Position numbers and translations under genes: made by a program | DNA from: Methylocystis echinoides | GTDB taxonomy: Bacteria > Pseudomonadota > Alphaproteobacteria > Rhizobiales > Beijerinckiaceae | Assembly: GCF_040687965.1 (NCBI RefSeq) | Contig: NZ_CP156084.1 | Coordinates: 1,192,501-1,256,500, forward strand | Direction: 5' to 3' | DNA: 64,000 nt | Shown: piece by piece, positions 8,381 to 17,405 of the stretch | Numbering within the stretch: position 1 is the stretch's first letter | Layout: every line of letters starts with the position of its first letter | Notes under the pieces: generated by a model | Told to the model about the DNA's origin: nothing | The model's database searches: none | Seen by the model: the letters and a program-made list of their open reading frames with translations, nothing else

Positions 8381-8979
8381 GCCTTGTAATCGGGGAAGGC
8401 CTCGGAGAGGACCTCTTCCTCATAATGGATGCGGGCAATCTGGGAGCCGATCGCGACCATCAGCGCCACGACCGCCCAAGGCGGCGCGAGTTCAAACGCC
8501 TTACTCGCGATGATCACAAACTCGGCCAGATAGAGCGGATGTCGAATCGACCGGTAGGGCCCGTTGGTCACGAGGCCGCGCGCCTGCGGCAGAATGCTGA
8601 ACGATCGCCCCAACCAAAACAGCACATAGATGGAAGCGGCCGTTCCGAGCAGACCCAGCGCAGACAGGACGGCGAGCGCCGACTGTGAAAGCGTTGCTCG
8701 AGGCAGAACGAGAACCAGAAAAGGGGTCAGGCAGCCGATGACTCCCGCCGATACCGGCCCCGCCCCCTTCGCCTTTTTTATCGGCGGTTTTCGTATGATA
8801 AACAGCGCAATCGCCACCATCAAAAAAACGACCGTCGCGATCTGAAGAGAAATCTGCGCCGTCCCCGCCTTTGCCCCGAACAGCTCCAGGGCGCGCAGCG
8901 ACGATCCAACGGCGCCGACGGCGAACCAGAGGATAATCGGACTGGCCATCGCCAGGTCATGGAGCTTTTCCCTGGTCAC
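8338..8979 (-). CDS. isoprenylcysteine/phospholipid-type membrane methyltransferase (ICMT family)
   Basis: About 213 residues with several transmembrane helices. The C-terminal signature of the ICMT/PEMT fold is clear: TNGPYRSIRHPLYLAEF near 130 and EEEVLSEAFPDYKAYARR near 190. Such enzymes methylate small or lipid substrates in the membrane with SAM; the bacterial substrates are mostly unknown. GTG 8979 with GAGG 8 nt upstream is taken as start; starts at 9051 or 8949 are possible. It lies inside the exopolysaccharide locus, so it might modify the polymer or carrier lipid (inference). Confidence 0.75.
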   Translation of the reverse strand: MTREKLHDLAMASPIILWFAVGAVGSSLRALELFGAKAGTAQISLQIATVVFLMVAIALFIIRKPPIKKAKGAGPVSAGVIGCLTPFLVLVLPRATLSQSALAVLSALGLLGTAASIYVLFWLGRSFSILPQARGLVTNGPYRSIRHPLYLAEFVIIASKAFELAPPWAVVALMVAIGSQIARIHYEEEVLSEAFPDYKAYARRTARLIPGVY

Positions 8980-9133
8980 TTTCGTCGCCTCGCATTGCGG
9001 ATGAACGGTATAGGCATGTAACACGCTCGATGCCTGAGATAAAAAGACCAAGACAAAAGTCCTCGCGCCTTATAAAGGCCAAATCGACCCGGCATTATTC
9101 AAGTGCGTTATTTTATCATTGAAGAAGACCACT

Positions 9134-10039
9134 GTGATCGACCTCCACTCTCATATCCTGCCGGGCATCGACGACGGCGCCGCCGACCTCAATCTTTCGC
9201 TCGAAATGGCGCGCATCGCCGCCTCGCAAGGCGTAATCGTGCAGGCCTGCACGCCGCACATCTTCCCGGGGGTTTACGACAATACCGGCCCGCAGATCCT
9301 CGAGGCGGTCGCCGCGCTCCAGCGTGAACTCGATGACGCTGGCATCGACCTCACGCTCGTCGCTGGCGCAGACGCGCATATGACGCCCAACATGATCGCC
9401 GGTCTGCGCAGCGGGAACATTCCGTCCCTCGCAGGCACCAGATATGTTCTTGTCGAGCCGCCGCATCACGTCGCGCCTCCCCGAATAGACGCCTTCTTTT
9501 TCGATCTGCTCGCTGCTGGCTATGTCCCCGTGCTCACGCACCCCGAGCGGCTGCGATGGATCGAGGCGCAGTATGAGACGTTTGTGCGCCTCGCGCGCGC
9601 CGGCGTTTGGATGCAAATCACATCCGGATCGCTCACCGGCGCTTTCGGCAGCACGCCGAAATATTGGGCGGAGCGGATGCTCGATGAAGGGCTGGTGCAC
9701 ATCCTCGCGTCGGACGCGCATGGCGTGCGGCGGCGGGGACCCGATCTCGCCGCCGGCCGCGCCGCCGCGGAGAAATGGGTCGGCGCCGAGGAAGCCGAGC
9801 AGCTGGTCTATTTGCGGCCTTATGCAATTCTCGAGAACGCCGACCCGTCGCAGGCGGCGCCGCCGCCCGGCGCGCTCAATCCGGGAAGTTACGCGGCCTC
9901 CTACGAGAACCGGCGCCGCCCCGGCCGGGCCGCCGATCGTCGCCAGGGCGGGGTGACCGCCTTCGGCGCGAAAGTGCTTACCGCCATCCCCGGCCTGAAA
10001 ACGGTTTTCGCAAATCAGAAACGACCCGGCGGCAACTGA
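9134..10039 (+). CDS. PHP-family protein-tyrosine phosphatase (CpsB/CapC/YwqE-like)
   Basis: About 301 residues from GTG 9134, where the protein begins MIDLHSHILPGIDDG exactly as family members do; GAAGAAG lies 6 nt upstream. Metal-binding motifs of the PHP fold are present: HSH at residues 5-7, CTPHIFPG near 45, LTHPERL near 135 and SDAHG near 195. CpsB-type enzymes dephosphorylate tyrosine autokinases that control polysaccharide chain length. The partner autokinase is the Wzc-like gene at 11971-14238. A Pro/Arg-rich C-terminal tail of ~50 residues goes beyond the catalytic domain. Confidence 0.85.
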   Translation: MIDLHSHILPGIDDGAADLNLSLEMARIAASQGVIVQACTPHIFPGVYDNTGPQILEAVAALQRELDDAGIDLTLVAGADAHMTPNMIAGLRSGNIPSLAGTRYVLVEPPHHVAPPRIDAFFFDLLAAGYVPVLTHPERLRWIEAQYETFVRLARAGVWMQITSGSLTGAFGSTPKYWAERMLDEGLVHILASDAHGVRRRGPDLAAGRAAAEKWVGAEEAEQLVYLRPYAILENADPSQAAPPPGALNPGSYAASYENRRRPGRAADRRQGGVTAFGAKVLTAIPGLKTVFANQKRPGGN

Positions 10040-10052
10040 ACGCCGGGCGTTC

Positions 10053-11357
10053 TCAGTTCGGCGTGATGGAGAGGTCGTCGAACCAAATCTCGCCCGAGAG
10101 AATTTCCTCGGACGGCGAACGCGCCGCAAGGCCCAAGCGCAAGACTTGCGCCGCGCAGCCCTTGTCGGGCACTGCGAAGACGAATTCGAAGCGCCGCCAA
10201 TCCTCAGCCAAACCAAGAAACCTCTGGCTTTGTCCCAACACGGGCCCGTCCATGCAGGAGACCGCCCACTCCACGCCCCGCGGCCCCTCGAGATCGCCCT
10301 TGTAGGAGCCCCGGACCCGGTAGCGCCCGGGAGTCAACATGGTCAATTGTGAGACCCCCGGAAACTCGGCTCTCCCCGAATTGAAGCCAACCACGAGCGC
10401 GCGATCCGTCTCGTTTTCTGATTTGGCCGCGTAATCGACGGTCACATTCGTTCCCACAGGCGCTTGCCAGTCGAAGGGCGAACCGGTCGGCGCCTCCTCA
10501 AATCGCCCGTTGAACAAGAACCCCGCGTCCTCCAGCTTTTCCGGCGGCAGGAACTGAAGCCAGACATAGTAAGCGAGAGGATAAAGCTTCTTCTGGTAGA
10601 GAATCCATTGAAAGGCGTTGAGTTCGTCCGGACTGGCCGGCGCCGCGGTTTCTCTCAGGTTCAAGAACAGCTCCAGGGGAACGGCGACGTCGGAAAGATA
10701 TTTGTAAATCTCGCTGAAAAAGACGCCGCGCCATGGCGGGTTTCCGGTCAGGAGCTTGATGACTTCCTGGCCGCCGGCTCCCTTGCTTTCCAGCATGCGC
10801 GCGAAAACGGGCAAAACATATTCCGCAGAAACCGACCCTGATCGCAACAAGACGTCCGCATAATAGGCGGAAGCCTGGAAGTTCTTGTTTTCGAGCGCCT
10901 TGCCCATGAGCCAAAAAGCCGCATAACCATCGTGAAGCGAATGCCGTGCGGCGGCCACCATTGCGGCGCTGGCCAATTTCTTCGCCCCCTGCATCTCGGC
11001 GATCTGCGCCAGCAGCCGATAATTTCGAGCCCGGAGCGGATCGAGCGCGATAGCCCGCTCGACGACTGACTTCAGCTCGTCGAGCTCTCGCGGCAAGAGT
11101 TTTGACTTTGTCGCCTCGCCGCCTTGCTTCAGCGTTGGGTCGATCGCCTTGTCTGCGACCCTGGAAAGCGCGGTTGGTTCGCTGGCGTTCAAACGCAGCG
11201 CCCATTGCGGCTCGCTCCAGGCAAGATAGGCGGCGACGCTATTGCGCACGATGAGCCAGCAAAGAACGAGGCCCAGCGCCCCATAACAGAGAATGGGAGC
11301 GATAGCCCCAGAGGAACCCTGCCTTTGCTCAAGCCGATCTCGGTCAAACATGAACAT
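10053..11357 (-). CDS. membrane-anchored TPR-like protein of the exopolysaccharide locus
   Basis: About 434 residues. One transmembrane helix near the N-terminus (APILCYGALGLVLCWLIV), a helical TPR-like region (~90-270), then a beta-sandwich C-terminal domain (~290-434) with phrases such as GRYRVRGSYKGDLEG and GEIWFDDLSI that resemble carbohydrate-binding/galactose-binding folds. It most likely projects into the periplasm. It follows the J-like gene with a 3-nt gap and ends the four-gene wza-wzc-J-TPR operon, so a role in assembly or secretion of the polymer is inferred. No known family name can be given with confidence. Confidence 0.7.
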   Translation of the reverse strand: MFMFDRDRLEQRQGSSGAIAPILCYGALGLVLCWLIVRNSVAAYLAWSEPQWALRLNASEPTALSRVADKAIDPTLKQGGEATKSKLLPRELDELKSVVERAIALDPLRARNYRLLAQIAEMQGAKKLASAAMVAAARHSLHDGYAAFWLMGKALENKNFQASAYYADVLLRSGSVSAEYVLPVFARMLESKGAGGQEVIKLLTGNPPWRGVFFSEIYKYLSDVAVPLELFLNLRETAAPASPDELNAFQWILYQKKLYPLAYYVWLQFLPPEKLEDAGFLFNGRFEEAPTGSPFDWQAPVGTNVTVDYAAKSENETDRALVVGFNSGRAEFPGVSQLTMLTPGRYRVRGSYKGDLEGPRGVEWAVSCMDGPVLGQSQRFLGLAEDWRRFEFVFAVPDKGCAAQVLRLGLAARSPSEEILSGEIWFDDLSITPN

Positions 11358-11360
11358 GCG

Positions 11361-11993
11361 CTAGAATTTCAGTTTGATGGCGAAGGCGATGATCCGACTG
11401 ATGAGGCTGCGGCGTTTGCGCCGGACGCCAATACGCGTTCGTCCGTGCAGAACGGAAGCTTTTGCCGAGGACCCGCGCTTCGATTTCTGCGCGCCCCAAC
11501 CGCGCGCCTTCCTGTCGTCGCCGGAGGCCTGCGGCGAAAGATGCGCGTCGAGCGACTGGTCATAGGCGGCGCGCCGGTCCGGCGTTTTGATATTGTTCCA
11601 AGCCTGAGTGATTTTCACGAGATAGGCCTTCGCCGTGAAGCCGTCCCGCTCTTCCGCATGAATCCATTTGCAAAGATAAACGAAATGCTGTCGCAGCTGC
11701 TGTGACGGAGTCTCTCTCGATCCTCCGAGCGTGCGATAGCTGTCGCCTCCCGGAGCGAGCATGATCTGCTCAATGAAAAACCCCGCCGCTTCCATGATTT
11801 GCTGCGGACTCCGCTGAAGTCTTGTCGCGACAGCGGCCGCCGCGCCGCCGTCGACCGCAACGCTCAGCAGAAGGTCCATGCCTTCCGGCAGAGCCGCCTT
11901 GCGCAGTTGACGACGGAACGGCGGAAGGGACGTCAAGGACAGCGCCGCCCTGATCGCCGCGAGTTCGTCGTCATGCGGCGGCAGAGCCGTCAT
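11361..11993 (-). CDS. degenerate J-domain-like protein of the exopolysaccharide operon
   Basis: About 210 residues. A segment near residues 105-148 follows the J-domain pattern (CKWIH, then YLVKITQAWNNIKTPDRRAAYD), but where an active J domain has HPD there is HAE. Without HPD it should not stimulate Hsp70 ATPase, so it may be a scaffold. The C-terminus is basic (RRKRRSLISR...KLKF). Its start overlaps the end of the autokinase gene by 23 nt on the same strand, implying translational coupling. Similar small genes sit beside autokinases in other alphaproteobacterial loci (from memory, not checked). Confidence 0.6.
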   Translation of the reverse strand: MTALPPHDDELAAIRAALSLTSLPPFRRQLRKAALPEGMDLLLSVAVDGGAAAAVATRLQRSPQQIMEAAGFFIEQIMLAPGGDSYRTLGGSRETPSQQLRQHFVYLCKWIHAEERDGFTAKAYLVKITQAWNNIKTPDRRAAYDQSLDAHLSPQASGDDRKARGWGAQKSKRGSSAKASVLHGRTRIGVRRKRRSLISRIIAFAIKLKF

Positions 11994-14238
11994 CCGCCGA
12001 TTCCTTGTCAGAGCCCGCGTCTATGTCTCTCGATTCGATCTTGTCAGGTTCAGCGCCGTATCCGTACCCGTATCCGTAGCCGTAACCATAGCCGTAATCT
12101 CCGCCGAAGCCGGTTTTCCGCGGATCGTATTTTGTCACGATCATGCCGATCGGAGTTACGCGAGACCGTTTCAGTCTCTTGATGGCGTTCCGGATCAATC
12201 CAATGCGTCCCTGTCCGGCGGCGACGATGAACAGGGTGGCTTTTGCAATATTGCCGAGCACCAGAGCGTCCGCCATTCCCATCACGGGCGGGGCGTCGAT
12301 GATGACCATATCGAACACTTCGCCGCTCGAGGAAACGAGGGAAGCGAAGCGAGCGCCGTTCAGCAATTCAACCGGATTCGGCGGCGTCGGTCCCGCGGAG
12401 AGAATGTGAATATTGGTGTATTCGAGCTCGCGGATGGCTTCGCCCAGATCGCAGTTGTGAGTGAGATAGGTGCTCAGGCCGATGCTGTTGTCGATCTGCG
12501 CCTTTTCATGAAGGGCAGGTTTGCGCAAATCTGCGTCGATGACGAGAACCCGCACGCCCAATGCGGCAAATCTATTCGCGAGACCGAAGGCGACGCTGGA
12601 TTTCCCCTCGCCTGGGGTCGAGCTTGTAATAACGAGCGTTTTCGGCGCCCCCGCCTCGGTCGAAAACTGAAGCGACGTGCAGGCGGATCTGAACGCCTCG
12701 GAGATCGCGGATCGCGCGTCGGCCGACTCCTCTTCGAACGACCTGCCCGACGGCGGCTTCGGAATGATCCCGTGCAACGTGAGGCCGCAAGCCCTCTCCG
12801 CCTCCGCGGGATCGTGGACCACGTCGTCGAAGTGCTCCAGAGCGAAAGCCCCGCCGACCCCGATCACGAGCCCCAGGCCCAGGGCGATCGCCATCACAAA
12901 AGGTCGGTTGGGCGAGCTCGGCGAGGATGGAAGCTGAGCTCTTTCGACGATGAAGACGTTGTTTGTGCCGATGCCGCTGGCGACGTCCACTTCCTTGTAT
13001 CGCTGCAACAAATTTTCATAGAGCGAACGCGTCGAATCCACTTCCCTCTTCAGGATGTTGTACTGAATGCTCCGCTTCTGAAGATCGAGCGTGTCCTGCC
13101 GCAGCTTTTCGATTCGCTCCTTCATCTGGTTTTCTTGGCTCAAAGACCCCTCATAGGCGGCCTTCAGCGATGATTTTACCGTTTTGACCTCGACGCCGAG
13201 CTGATGCTCCAGCTCTTTGATTTTGCTGCTCAGCTGCACCATCTCGGGATAATTGGCGCGAAACGTCTGCGACTTTTCTTGATATTCGGCGACGAGCTGC
13301 CCGCGCCTGGATCGCAAGTCTTCAATCGCCTTGTTGGTCAAGAGCTGCGGCAAGTCGATGCCCGTGGCGCTCTCCGCCTGACGCCACAACTGCTCATTCT
13401 TGATGCGTTCGGCGATGATCTGGCCCAGCGCCGTGTTTGCGGCAGAGAGGCTGTTTTCGGCAACCGAAGCCTTGTCGGACGTGCCGACGATCTGCTCCTT
13501 CTCGGCGAAGGCGATCATGGCCTTTTCGGCCTCTTCGAGCCGAAGCTTGAGCTGCTTGAGCTGGTCTTCCAAGAAGGACTTTGCGTAGGCGTTGGCCTGG
13601 AACCGCTTATCCAGATTGGCGGCGACGTAACCGTCGCCGTAAGCGTTCGCGACTTTTTGCGCCCGCGAAGGGTCCGCGTCCGTATAGCTGATGTCGACCA
13701 GGCGGGTTCCCGGTATCGGCTTGACCGAGACGCCGCGCAGCACGGTCCCCCCCGCCGCATGATCGCGCTCCGACCGATCGCTGGGGCTGTCGCCCTTGGC
13801 GCTGGATTCACGGTCCAGGCGCAGGCGGGACGCGACGCGCTCCGCAAGATTGCGCCCCTTCAGCAACTCCAGCTCCGTGTTCAGATAATCCTCTGAATAA
13901 TCTATCTCGCCCGGCGCCCTGTTTTTGTCGGAGAGAATATTCGTCGCGCTCTTATCGATCTGAACCCTGATGGTCGCCGTGTAGAGCGGCTTTTGCAGCA
14001 AAATCCACAGCAACCCGAGAGCGAGGCATATTGCCGCCGCGACGCCGATCAGTCGCTTCCTCTTGAGGAGCACCCTGACGATCTCGCGAAGATCGAGATC
14101 AGAGCTTTCTCCCTGCGCTTCTCCAAAGTAGCCGCCCATGTCAGGATAAACGTAGCCGCCCGGCCATTTGGCGGAGCTCTGGGTCATCGGCCCTCGGTTT
14201 TGGGGCTCAACCTGAACAGGCAGTTCTCTCTCGGTCAT
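11971..14238 (-). CDS. polysaccharide co-polymerase/tyrosine autokinase (Wzc/ExoP-like BY-kinase)
   Basis: About 755 residues. An N-terminal Wzz domain has two transmembrane helices (~60 and ~450) flanking a long coiled-coil periplasmic part. The cytosolic C-terminal BY-kinase carries Walker A (STPGEGKSS near 543), Walker A' (VLVIDADLRKP near 567) and Walker B (MVIIDAPPVMG near 650). The tail has seven Tyr-Gly pairs in a row, the usual site of autophosphorylation, here unusually regular. It controls chain length and export with the Wza-like protein encoded 29 nt upstream, and should be the substrate of the PHP phosphatase at 9134. Confidence 0.93.
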   Translation of the reverse strand: MTERELPVQVEPQNRGPMTQSSAKWPGGYVYPDMGGYFGEAQGESSDLDLREIVRVLLKRKRLIGVAAAICLALGLLWILLQKPLYTATIRVQIDKSATNILSDKNRAPGEIDYSEDYLNTELELLKGRNLAERVASRLRLDRESSAKGDSPSDRSERDHAAGGTVLRGVSVKPIPGTRLVDISYTDADPSRAQKVANAYGDGYVAANLDKRFQANAYAKSFLEDQLKQLKLRLEEAEKAMIAFAEKEQIVGTSDKASVAENSLSAANTALGQIIAERIKNEQLWRQAESATGIDLPQLLTNKAIEDLRSRRGQLVAEYQEKSQTFRANYPEMVQLSSKIKELEHQLGVEVKTVKSSLKAAYEGSLSQENQMKERIEKLRQDTLDLQKRSIQYNILKREVDSTRSLYENLLQRYKEVDVASGIGTNNVFIVERAQLPSSPSSPNRPFVMAIALGLGLVIGVGGAFALEHFDDVVHDPAEAERACGLTLHGIIPKPPSGRSFEEESADARSAISEAFRSACTSLQFSTEAGAPKTLVITSSTPGEGKSSVAFGLANRFAALGVRVLVIDADLRKPALHEKAQIDNSIGLSTYLTHNCDLGEAIRELEYTNIHILSAGPTPPNPVELLNGARFASLVSSSGEVFDMVIIDAPPVMGMADALVLGNIAKATLFIVAAGQGRIGLIRNAIKRLKRSRVTPIGMIVTKYDPRKTGFGGDYGYGYGYGYGYGYGAEPDKIESRDIDAGSDKESADDGSAAA
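12055..12096 (-). repeat. six-base tandem repeat encoding (Tyr-Gly)7
   Basis: Seven consecutive TAC/TAT-GGN hexamers on the minus strand inside the autokinase gene. Codons are mixed (GGC, GGT, GGA, GGG), so the repeat is not a fresh slippage product. It encodes the tyrosine cluster of the kinase. Confidence 0.85.
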
Positions 14239-14267
14239 CTACTTATTCCTCACGCGATCGCCTGCCG

Positions 14268-15044
14268 TCAGATGAAAGGCACCGCATAGCCCGCGACCGG
14301 TAGTACTTTCAGCACGAGATTCAGACTGGTCTTGGCAGTGGAGTCCTCGACGACGATGACGTCGCCGGGCTGAACAGGCGGATCCTCGGCCGTGCCGCTT
14401 CTTATGCCGCTGAGATCGTAGCGGATCATTGTGCGGGAGCCGCCTGCGGTCCGGAAAATCACCACGCTGTCGGAAGACGTCGCTCGGTCCACGCCGCCCG
14501 CCTTGGCGATCGCCTGTTCGAGCGTATCGTTCCCCTTCAACGAAAACACGCCGGGATTCTTGACGGCTCCTTCGAGCGTCACCCGCTGGCTGTTGTATTC
14601 TTTGACGACCACGGTGACTTGTGGCGAGCGCATATAGCCGGCGTCGAGACGCTTTTGAATCTCCTTCTCGAGCGCCGAGGGACTTTTTCCGGCCGCCGGC
14701 GTTGCTCCAATCAACGGCAGATTGATATTCCCATCGTCCGCCACGGGAACCGTCCGCGAGAGATCGGGCGCTTTGAAGACAGTAATGTCAAGCACATCCT
14801 GCGGGCCGATCAAATAGCTGGCGCTGCCCGGCGTTGTCGTCGAGATGTATTTGCCCGCCACCTTGGCCGCAGCCGCATCGGGAGACGACGCCGGCTGCTG
14901 CTGCTGCTGTGCGTCGAACCCCGTCCCGTCGCCCGGCACGCCGTTGCATCCACTCGTCACTATCGCAAAAAGGCTCAGGAAAACCATTACTTGGAAGGTT
15001 TTGGCGCAATACAGAAAGTAACGCTGATGCACCCGATCGCCCAT
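14268..15044 (-). CDS. outer-membrane polysaccharide export lipoprotein (Wza-like)
   Basis: About 258 residues. The N-terminus is a lipoprotein signal (FLSLFAIVTSGC, Cys near residue 33), then a Gln/Pro-rich linker, the polysaccharide export domain (YLIGPQDVLDITVFKAPDLS near 78) and one SLBB domain (VTLEGAVKNPGVFSL near 155). It is shorter than E. coli Wza and lacks a long C-terminal helix region, as in ExoF-type rhizobial proteins. It forms the periplasm/outer-membrane channel of the exporter, working with the autokinase encoded directly downstream. Confidence 0.9.
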   Translation of the reverse strand: MGDRVHQRYFLYCAKTFQVMVFLSLFAIVTSGCNGVPGDGTGFDAQQQQQPASSPDAAAAKVAGKYISTTTPGSASYLIGPQDVLDITVFKAPDLSRTVPVADDGNINLPLIGATPAAGKSPSALEKEIQKRLDAGYMRSPQVTVVVKEYNSQRVTLEGAVKNPGVFSLKGNDTLEQAIAKAGGVDRATSSDSVVIFRTAGGSRTMIRYDLSGIRSGTAEDPPVQPGDVIVVEDSTAKTSLNLVLKVLPVAGYAVPFI

Positions 15045-15298
15045 GGACCACCTTAATAATCAAAAGCTACGCCAAGTGCGCAGCCGCCACTCCTTGGCCT
15101 GATCAACTCCTTTATCGCACAAGCGGCCAAAAGCGAACTTTTTTCCTCGATACGCATATATACGAGGTCGTCGCACGCGACGCTTTCCAAAAATTAACGA
15201 ACAGAGGCTCTATTACTGTTGCCTTTCGGCAACGTGTAAATAAAAACCCAAGTCCAAATTACTGCCAAGCTTGCGAGCTCAGATGGGCTGCAGTACTT

Positions 15299-15312
15299 CG
15301 GAACGTGTTCCG
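15299..15312. promoter_or_regulatory. dyad CGGAAC-GT-GTTCCG, possible operator
   Basis: Perfect 6-bp arms around a 2-nt centre, 87 nt upstream of the start codon at 15399. The binding protein is unknown. Confidence 0.35.
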
Positions 15313-15371
15313 CATAGGGCGGAAGATTTGCACCGAGCTCGGTAAGGCGGGAGCTGACCCTGCCGAATGCG

Positions 15372-15385
15372 TAGGCGAACGCCTA
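15372..15385 (+). promoter_or_regulatory. hairpin TAGGCG-AA-CGCCTA next to the ribosome binding site
   Basis: A 6-bp perfect inverted repeat whose right arm touches the AAAGGA ribosome binding site (15385-15390) of the gene at 15399. It may fold in the mRNA and limit ribosome access, or be an operator. Confidence 0.35.
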
Positions 15386-15398
15386 AAGGAGCGCGTTG

Positions 15399-15908
15399 AT
15401 GAAGACTCTGAAAATTCTTATTGTTAGCCTGTTTGCCGCGACTGCGGCGCAAGCAGCCACCCTCAACGACATCAAGGGCGATGTCCGCGTCAGCCATGGC
15501 GAAGGATTTACGGCCGTGAAGAGCTCGGCCGAAGTCGGCCCGGGCGACAAGATCAAGGTCGGACAGAAGGCCGGCGTCAAACTCGTCTATTCCGACGGCT
15601 GCAGCATCAGCATCCCCGCCGGCGCGTTGGCGACGGTCGCAAAGCAGTCCCCGTGTTCGTTCCGGGCGCAACTCATCAGCCAGGGTCAGAACCCGGATCA
15701 GGTGTGCCAAGGCTCGCTCGACCCGCTCTGCTGCAGCGTCGACGCCAATCCCGGGGCGTGCTGGTGGCTCCCGGCCGGCTTCATCGGCGTCGGCGGCGGC
15801 ATTGCAGCCGCTCTGGCTTCCCAACAGAGCTCCTCGAGCTCGTTCATTCCGCCGATCGTGAACCCGCCGCTGCCCTCGACTGTCACCGGTCAAAACACCG
15901 CCCAATGA
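15399..15908 (+). CDS. secreted FecR-like protein of the exopolysaccharide locus
   Basis: About 169 residues from ATG 15399, 8 nt after AAAGGA (an in-frame TTG sits directly before it). Signal peptide to ~residue 20 (ATAAQA). The mature chain begins ATLNDIKGDVRVSHGEGF and contains GPGDKIKVGQKAGVKLVYSDG, the pattern of FecR-type beta domains. Several Cys (VCQ, LCCS, ACWW) follow, then a hydrophobic Gly/Ala stretch and a Pro-rich tail, so it may be anchored in a membrane. Function unknown; it sits between the export operon and the ligase-like gene. Confidence 0.65.
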   Translation: MKTLKILIVSLFAATAAQAATLNDIKGDVRVSHGEGFTAVKSSAEVGPGDKIKVGQKAGVKLVYSDGCSISIPAGALATVAKQSPCSFRAQLISQGQNPDQVCQGSLDPLCCSVDANPGACWWLPAGFIGVGGGIAAALASQQSSSSSFIPPIVNPPLPSTVTGQNTAQ

Positions 15909-15957
15909 CGCCTTTCGGCGTTTGCCGCCGCTCGGTTTTTGAACTGGGCGGCGGCTG

Positions 15958-17367
15958 ATGTTTTTCTACGTTACGGCGGCAGGGTTTCTCGCGAGCCTGC
16001 TGTTAGGCGGCGCGACGCAGCACGGCTCCGTCTCGGACGCCATCCTTCAGATCGTCTCTGTTCCTTTCATGCTCGTGGCGATCTGGCGGCTGGGCGGCGT
16101 CCCGAAATCGACGCCGCTTCGCTGGAGCATTGCATTTTGCGCGGCGATCGTCGCCTTGCCGCTCCTTCAACTTGCGCCCCTCCCGCCGATTTTGTGGACC
16201 CATCTGCCGGGGCGGAATGCATTGGCGTCCGCCTACGCGCTGCTGGGCGACCCCCTCGCATGGGCGCCAATCAGCTTGGCGCGTGACGCGACCTGGTTAT
16301 CGGCGCTTTCCTTACTGCCGCCGCTTGCTCTGTTCCTTGCGGTCGTGACTCTCAACTGGCGCGATCGACGGCGACTAAGTCTCGTCCTCGCCGCCTTCGC
16401 TGTCGTCAGCGGGCTCATCGGCCTGATGCAAAAAGCCCAGGGCTCCGACAGCGTTTTCCGGTTCTACGCATCTGTCGACGCCACGCAGCCGTTAGGGTTT
16501 TTTCCCAATCAAAACCTTCTCGCGGCTCTGCTTTATTGTGGAGCTATGACCACGACCGCGTGGATGCTCGCATCGCTGAATCCGCGGCGCTCGAACCGCC
16601 GCTCGCAAAACCGCCAGACAATGGCCATAGCAGTCGGTTCGGGCCTCGCGCTCCTGACCCTGATTTCCGTCGAGATCGTGACCCGATCCCGCGCCGGCGT
16701 CTTCCTCATGTTCGTCGGATTATGCGTGCTCCTCGCCGTTGCTTTCTTCCGCAGTTCTGAAGGCGGGCTCGGCGAGGATGACATCGATGAGGCGCAGTGG
16801 CGCTTGGGCCGGCCCGCCATCGGCGGGATCATTGCTCTCGTCGGCGCAGCCCTCCTCTTCGTTGGATGGTCTTCGCTGGGGGCGCTGCTCGATCGCCTTG
16901 CACGCGACCCGCTCGGAGACGAGCGGCCCGTTTTCGCGAGAGTCACTTTTCTGGCCGCTGAGGCCTTTCTGCCGGCGGGGAGCGGGCTCGGCACGTTTAT
17001 CCCAACCTATCAAATGTTTGAAAAGCCAAAAGATCTCTTTGTCATAAGCTACGCCAATCATGCGCATAACGATCTTCTCGAGCTTGCGCTGGAAACCGGA
17101 ATCGGCGGGCTGTTACTGGTATGCGTTTTCCTTGCCTGGCTGATCATCCGCGCTCGCAGGGCGCTGATGGATGAGCGCCGCCCCGTGACGGCCGATACGT
17201 ATCTTGTCGATGCGTCCATCGTCACCATTCTGCTTCTGCTCATTCACTCTCTCGTGGATTATCCGCTGCGCACCAGCGCCCTCGCGTCGGTTTTCGCCTT
17301 TTCATGCGCCTTGTTGATCGAGCCGCCGGCGGCGGCTCTCCCGCGACGTGCAGATCGACGCAGATAA
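15958..17367 (+). CDS. O-antigen ligase/polymerase-like membrane protein (Wzy_C family)
   Basis: About 469 residues with ten or more transmembrane helices. The hallmark large periplasmic loop is present: FFPNQNLLAALL near 180, GSGLGTFIPTYQMF near 340 and the conserved HNDLLELALETG near 368. Members polymerise or ligate undecaprenyl-linked glycans at the outer face of the inner membrane. It is one of two polymerase-like proteins in the locus (the other is EpsG-like at 28612), so one may polymerise and the other ligate or serve another glycan. Confidence 0.85.
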   Translation: MFFYVTAAGFLASLLLGGATQHGSVSDAILQIVSVPFMLVAIWRLGGVPKSTPLRWSIAFCAAIVALPLLQLAPLPPILWTHLPGRNALASAYALLGDPLAWAPISLARDATWLSALSLLPPLALFLAVVTLNWRDRRRLSLVLAAFAVVSGLIGLMQKAQGSDSVFRFYASVDATQPLGFFPNQNLLAALLYCGAMTTTAWMLASLNPRRSNRRSQNRQTMAIAVGSGLALLTLISVEIVTRSRAGVFLMFVGLCVLLAVAFFRSSEGGLGEDDIDEAQWRLGRPAIGGIIALVGAALLFVGWSSLGALLDRLARDPLGDERPVFARVTFLAAEAFLPAGSGLGTFIPTYQMFEKPKDLFVISYANHAHNDLLELALETGIGGLLLVCVFLAWLIIRARRALMDERRPVTADTYLVDASIVTILLLLIHSLVDYPLRTSALASVFAFSCALLIEPPAAALPRRADRRR

Positions 17368-17405
17368 TTCAAAGACCCGGTTTCCAAGCCTGCATGGCGT
17401 CGAAC

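Larger units (their letters stand above)
15045..15398. other. 354-base divergent promoter region between export operon and FecR-like gene
   Basis: No coding sequence is supported. It is AT-rich in its middle (TATATA near 15160, AAATAAAAA near 15238), has a small hairpin GTTGCC-TTTC-GGCAAC (15218-15233) and two dyads listed separately. It must hold the promoters of both flanking units, but I could not place a clear -35/-10 pair. Confidence 0.5.
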
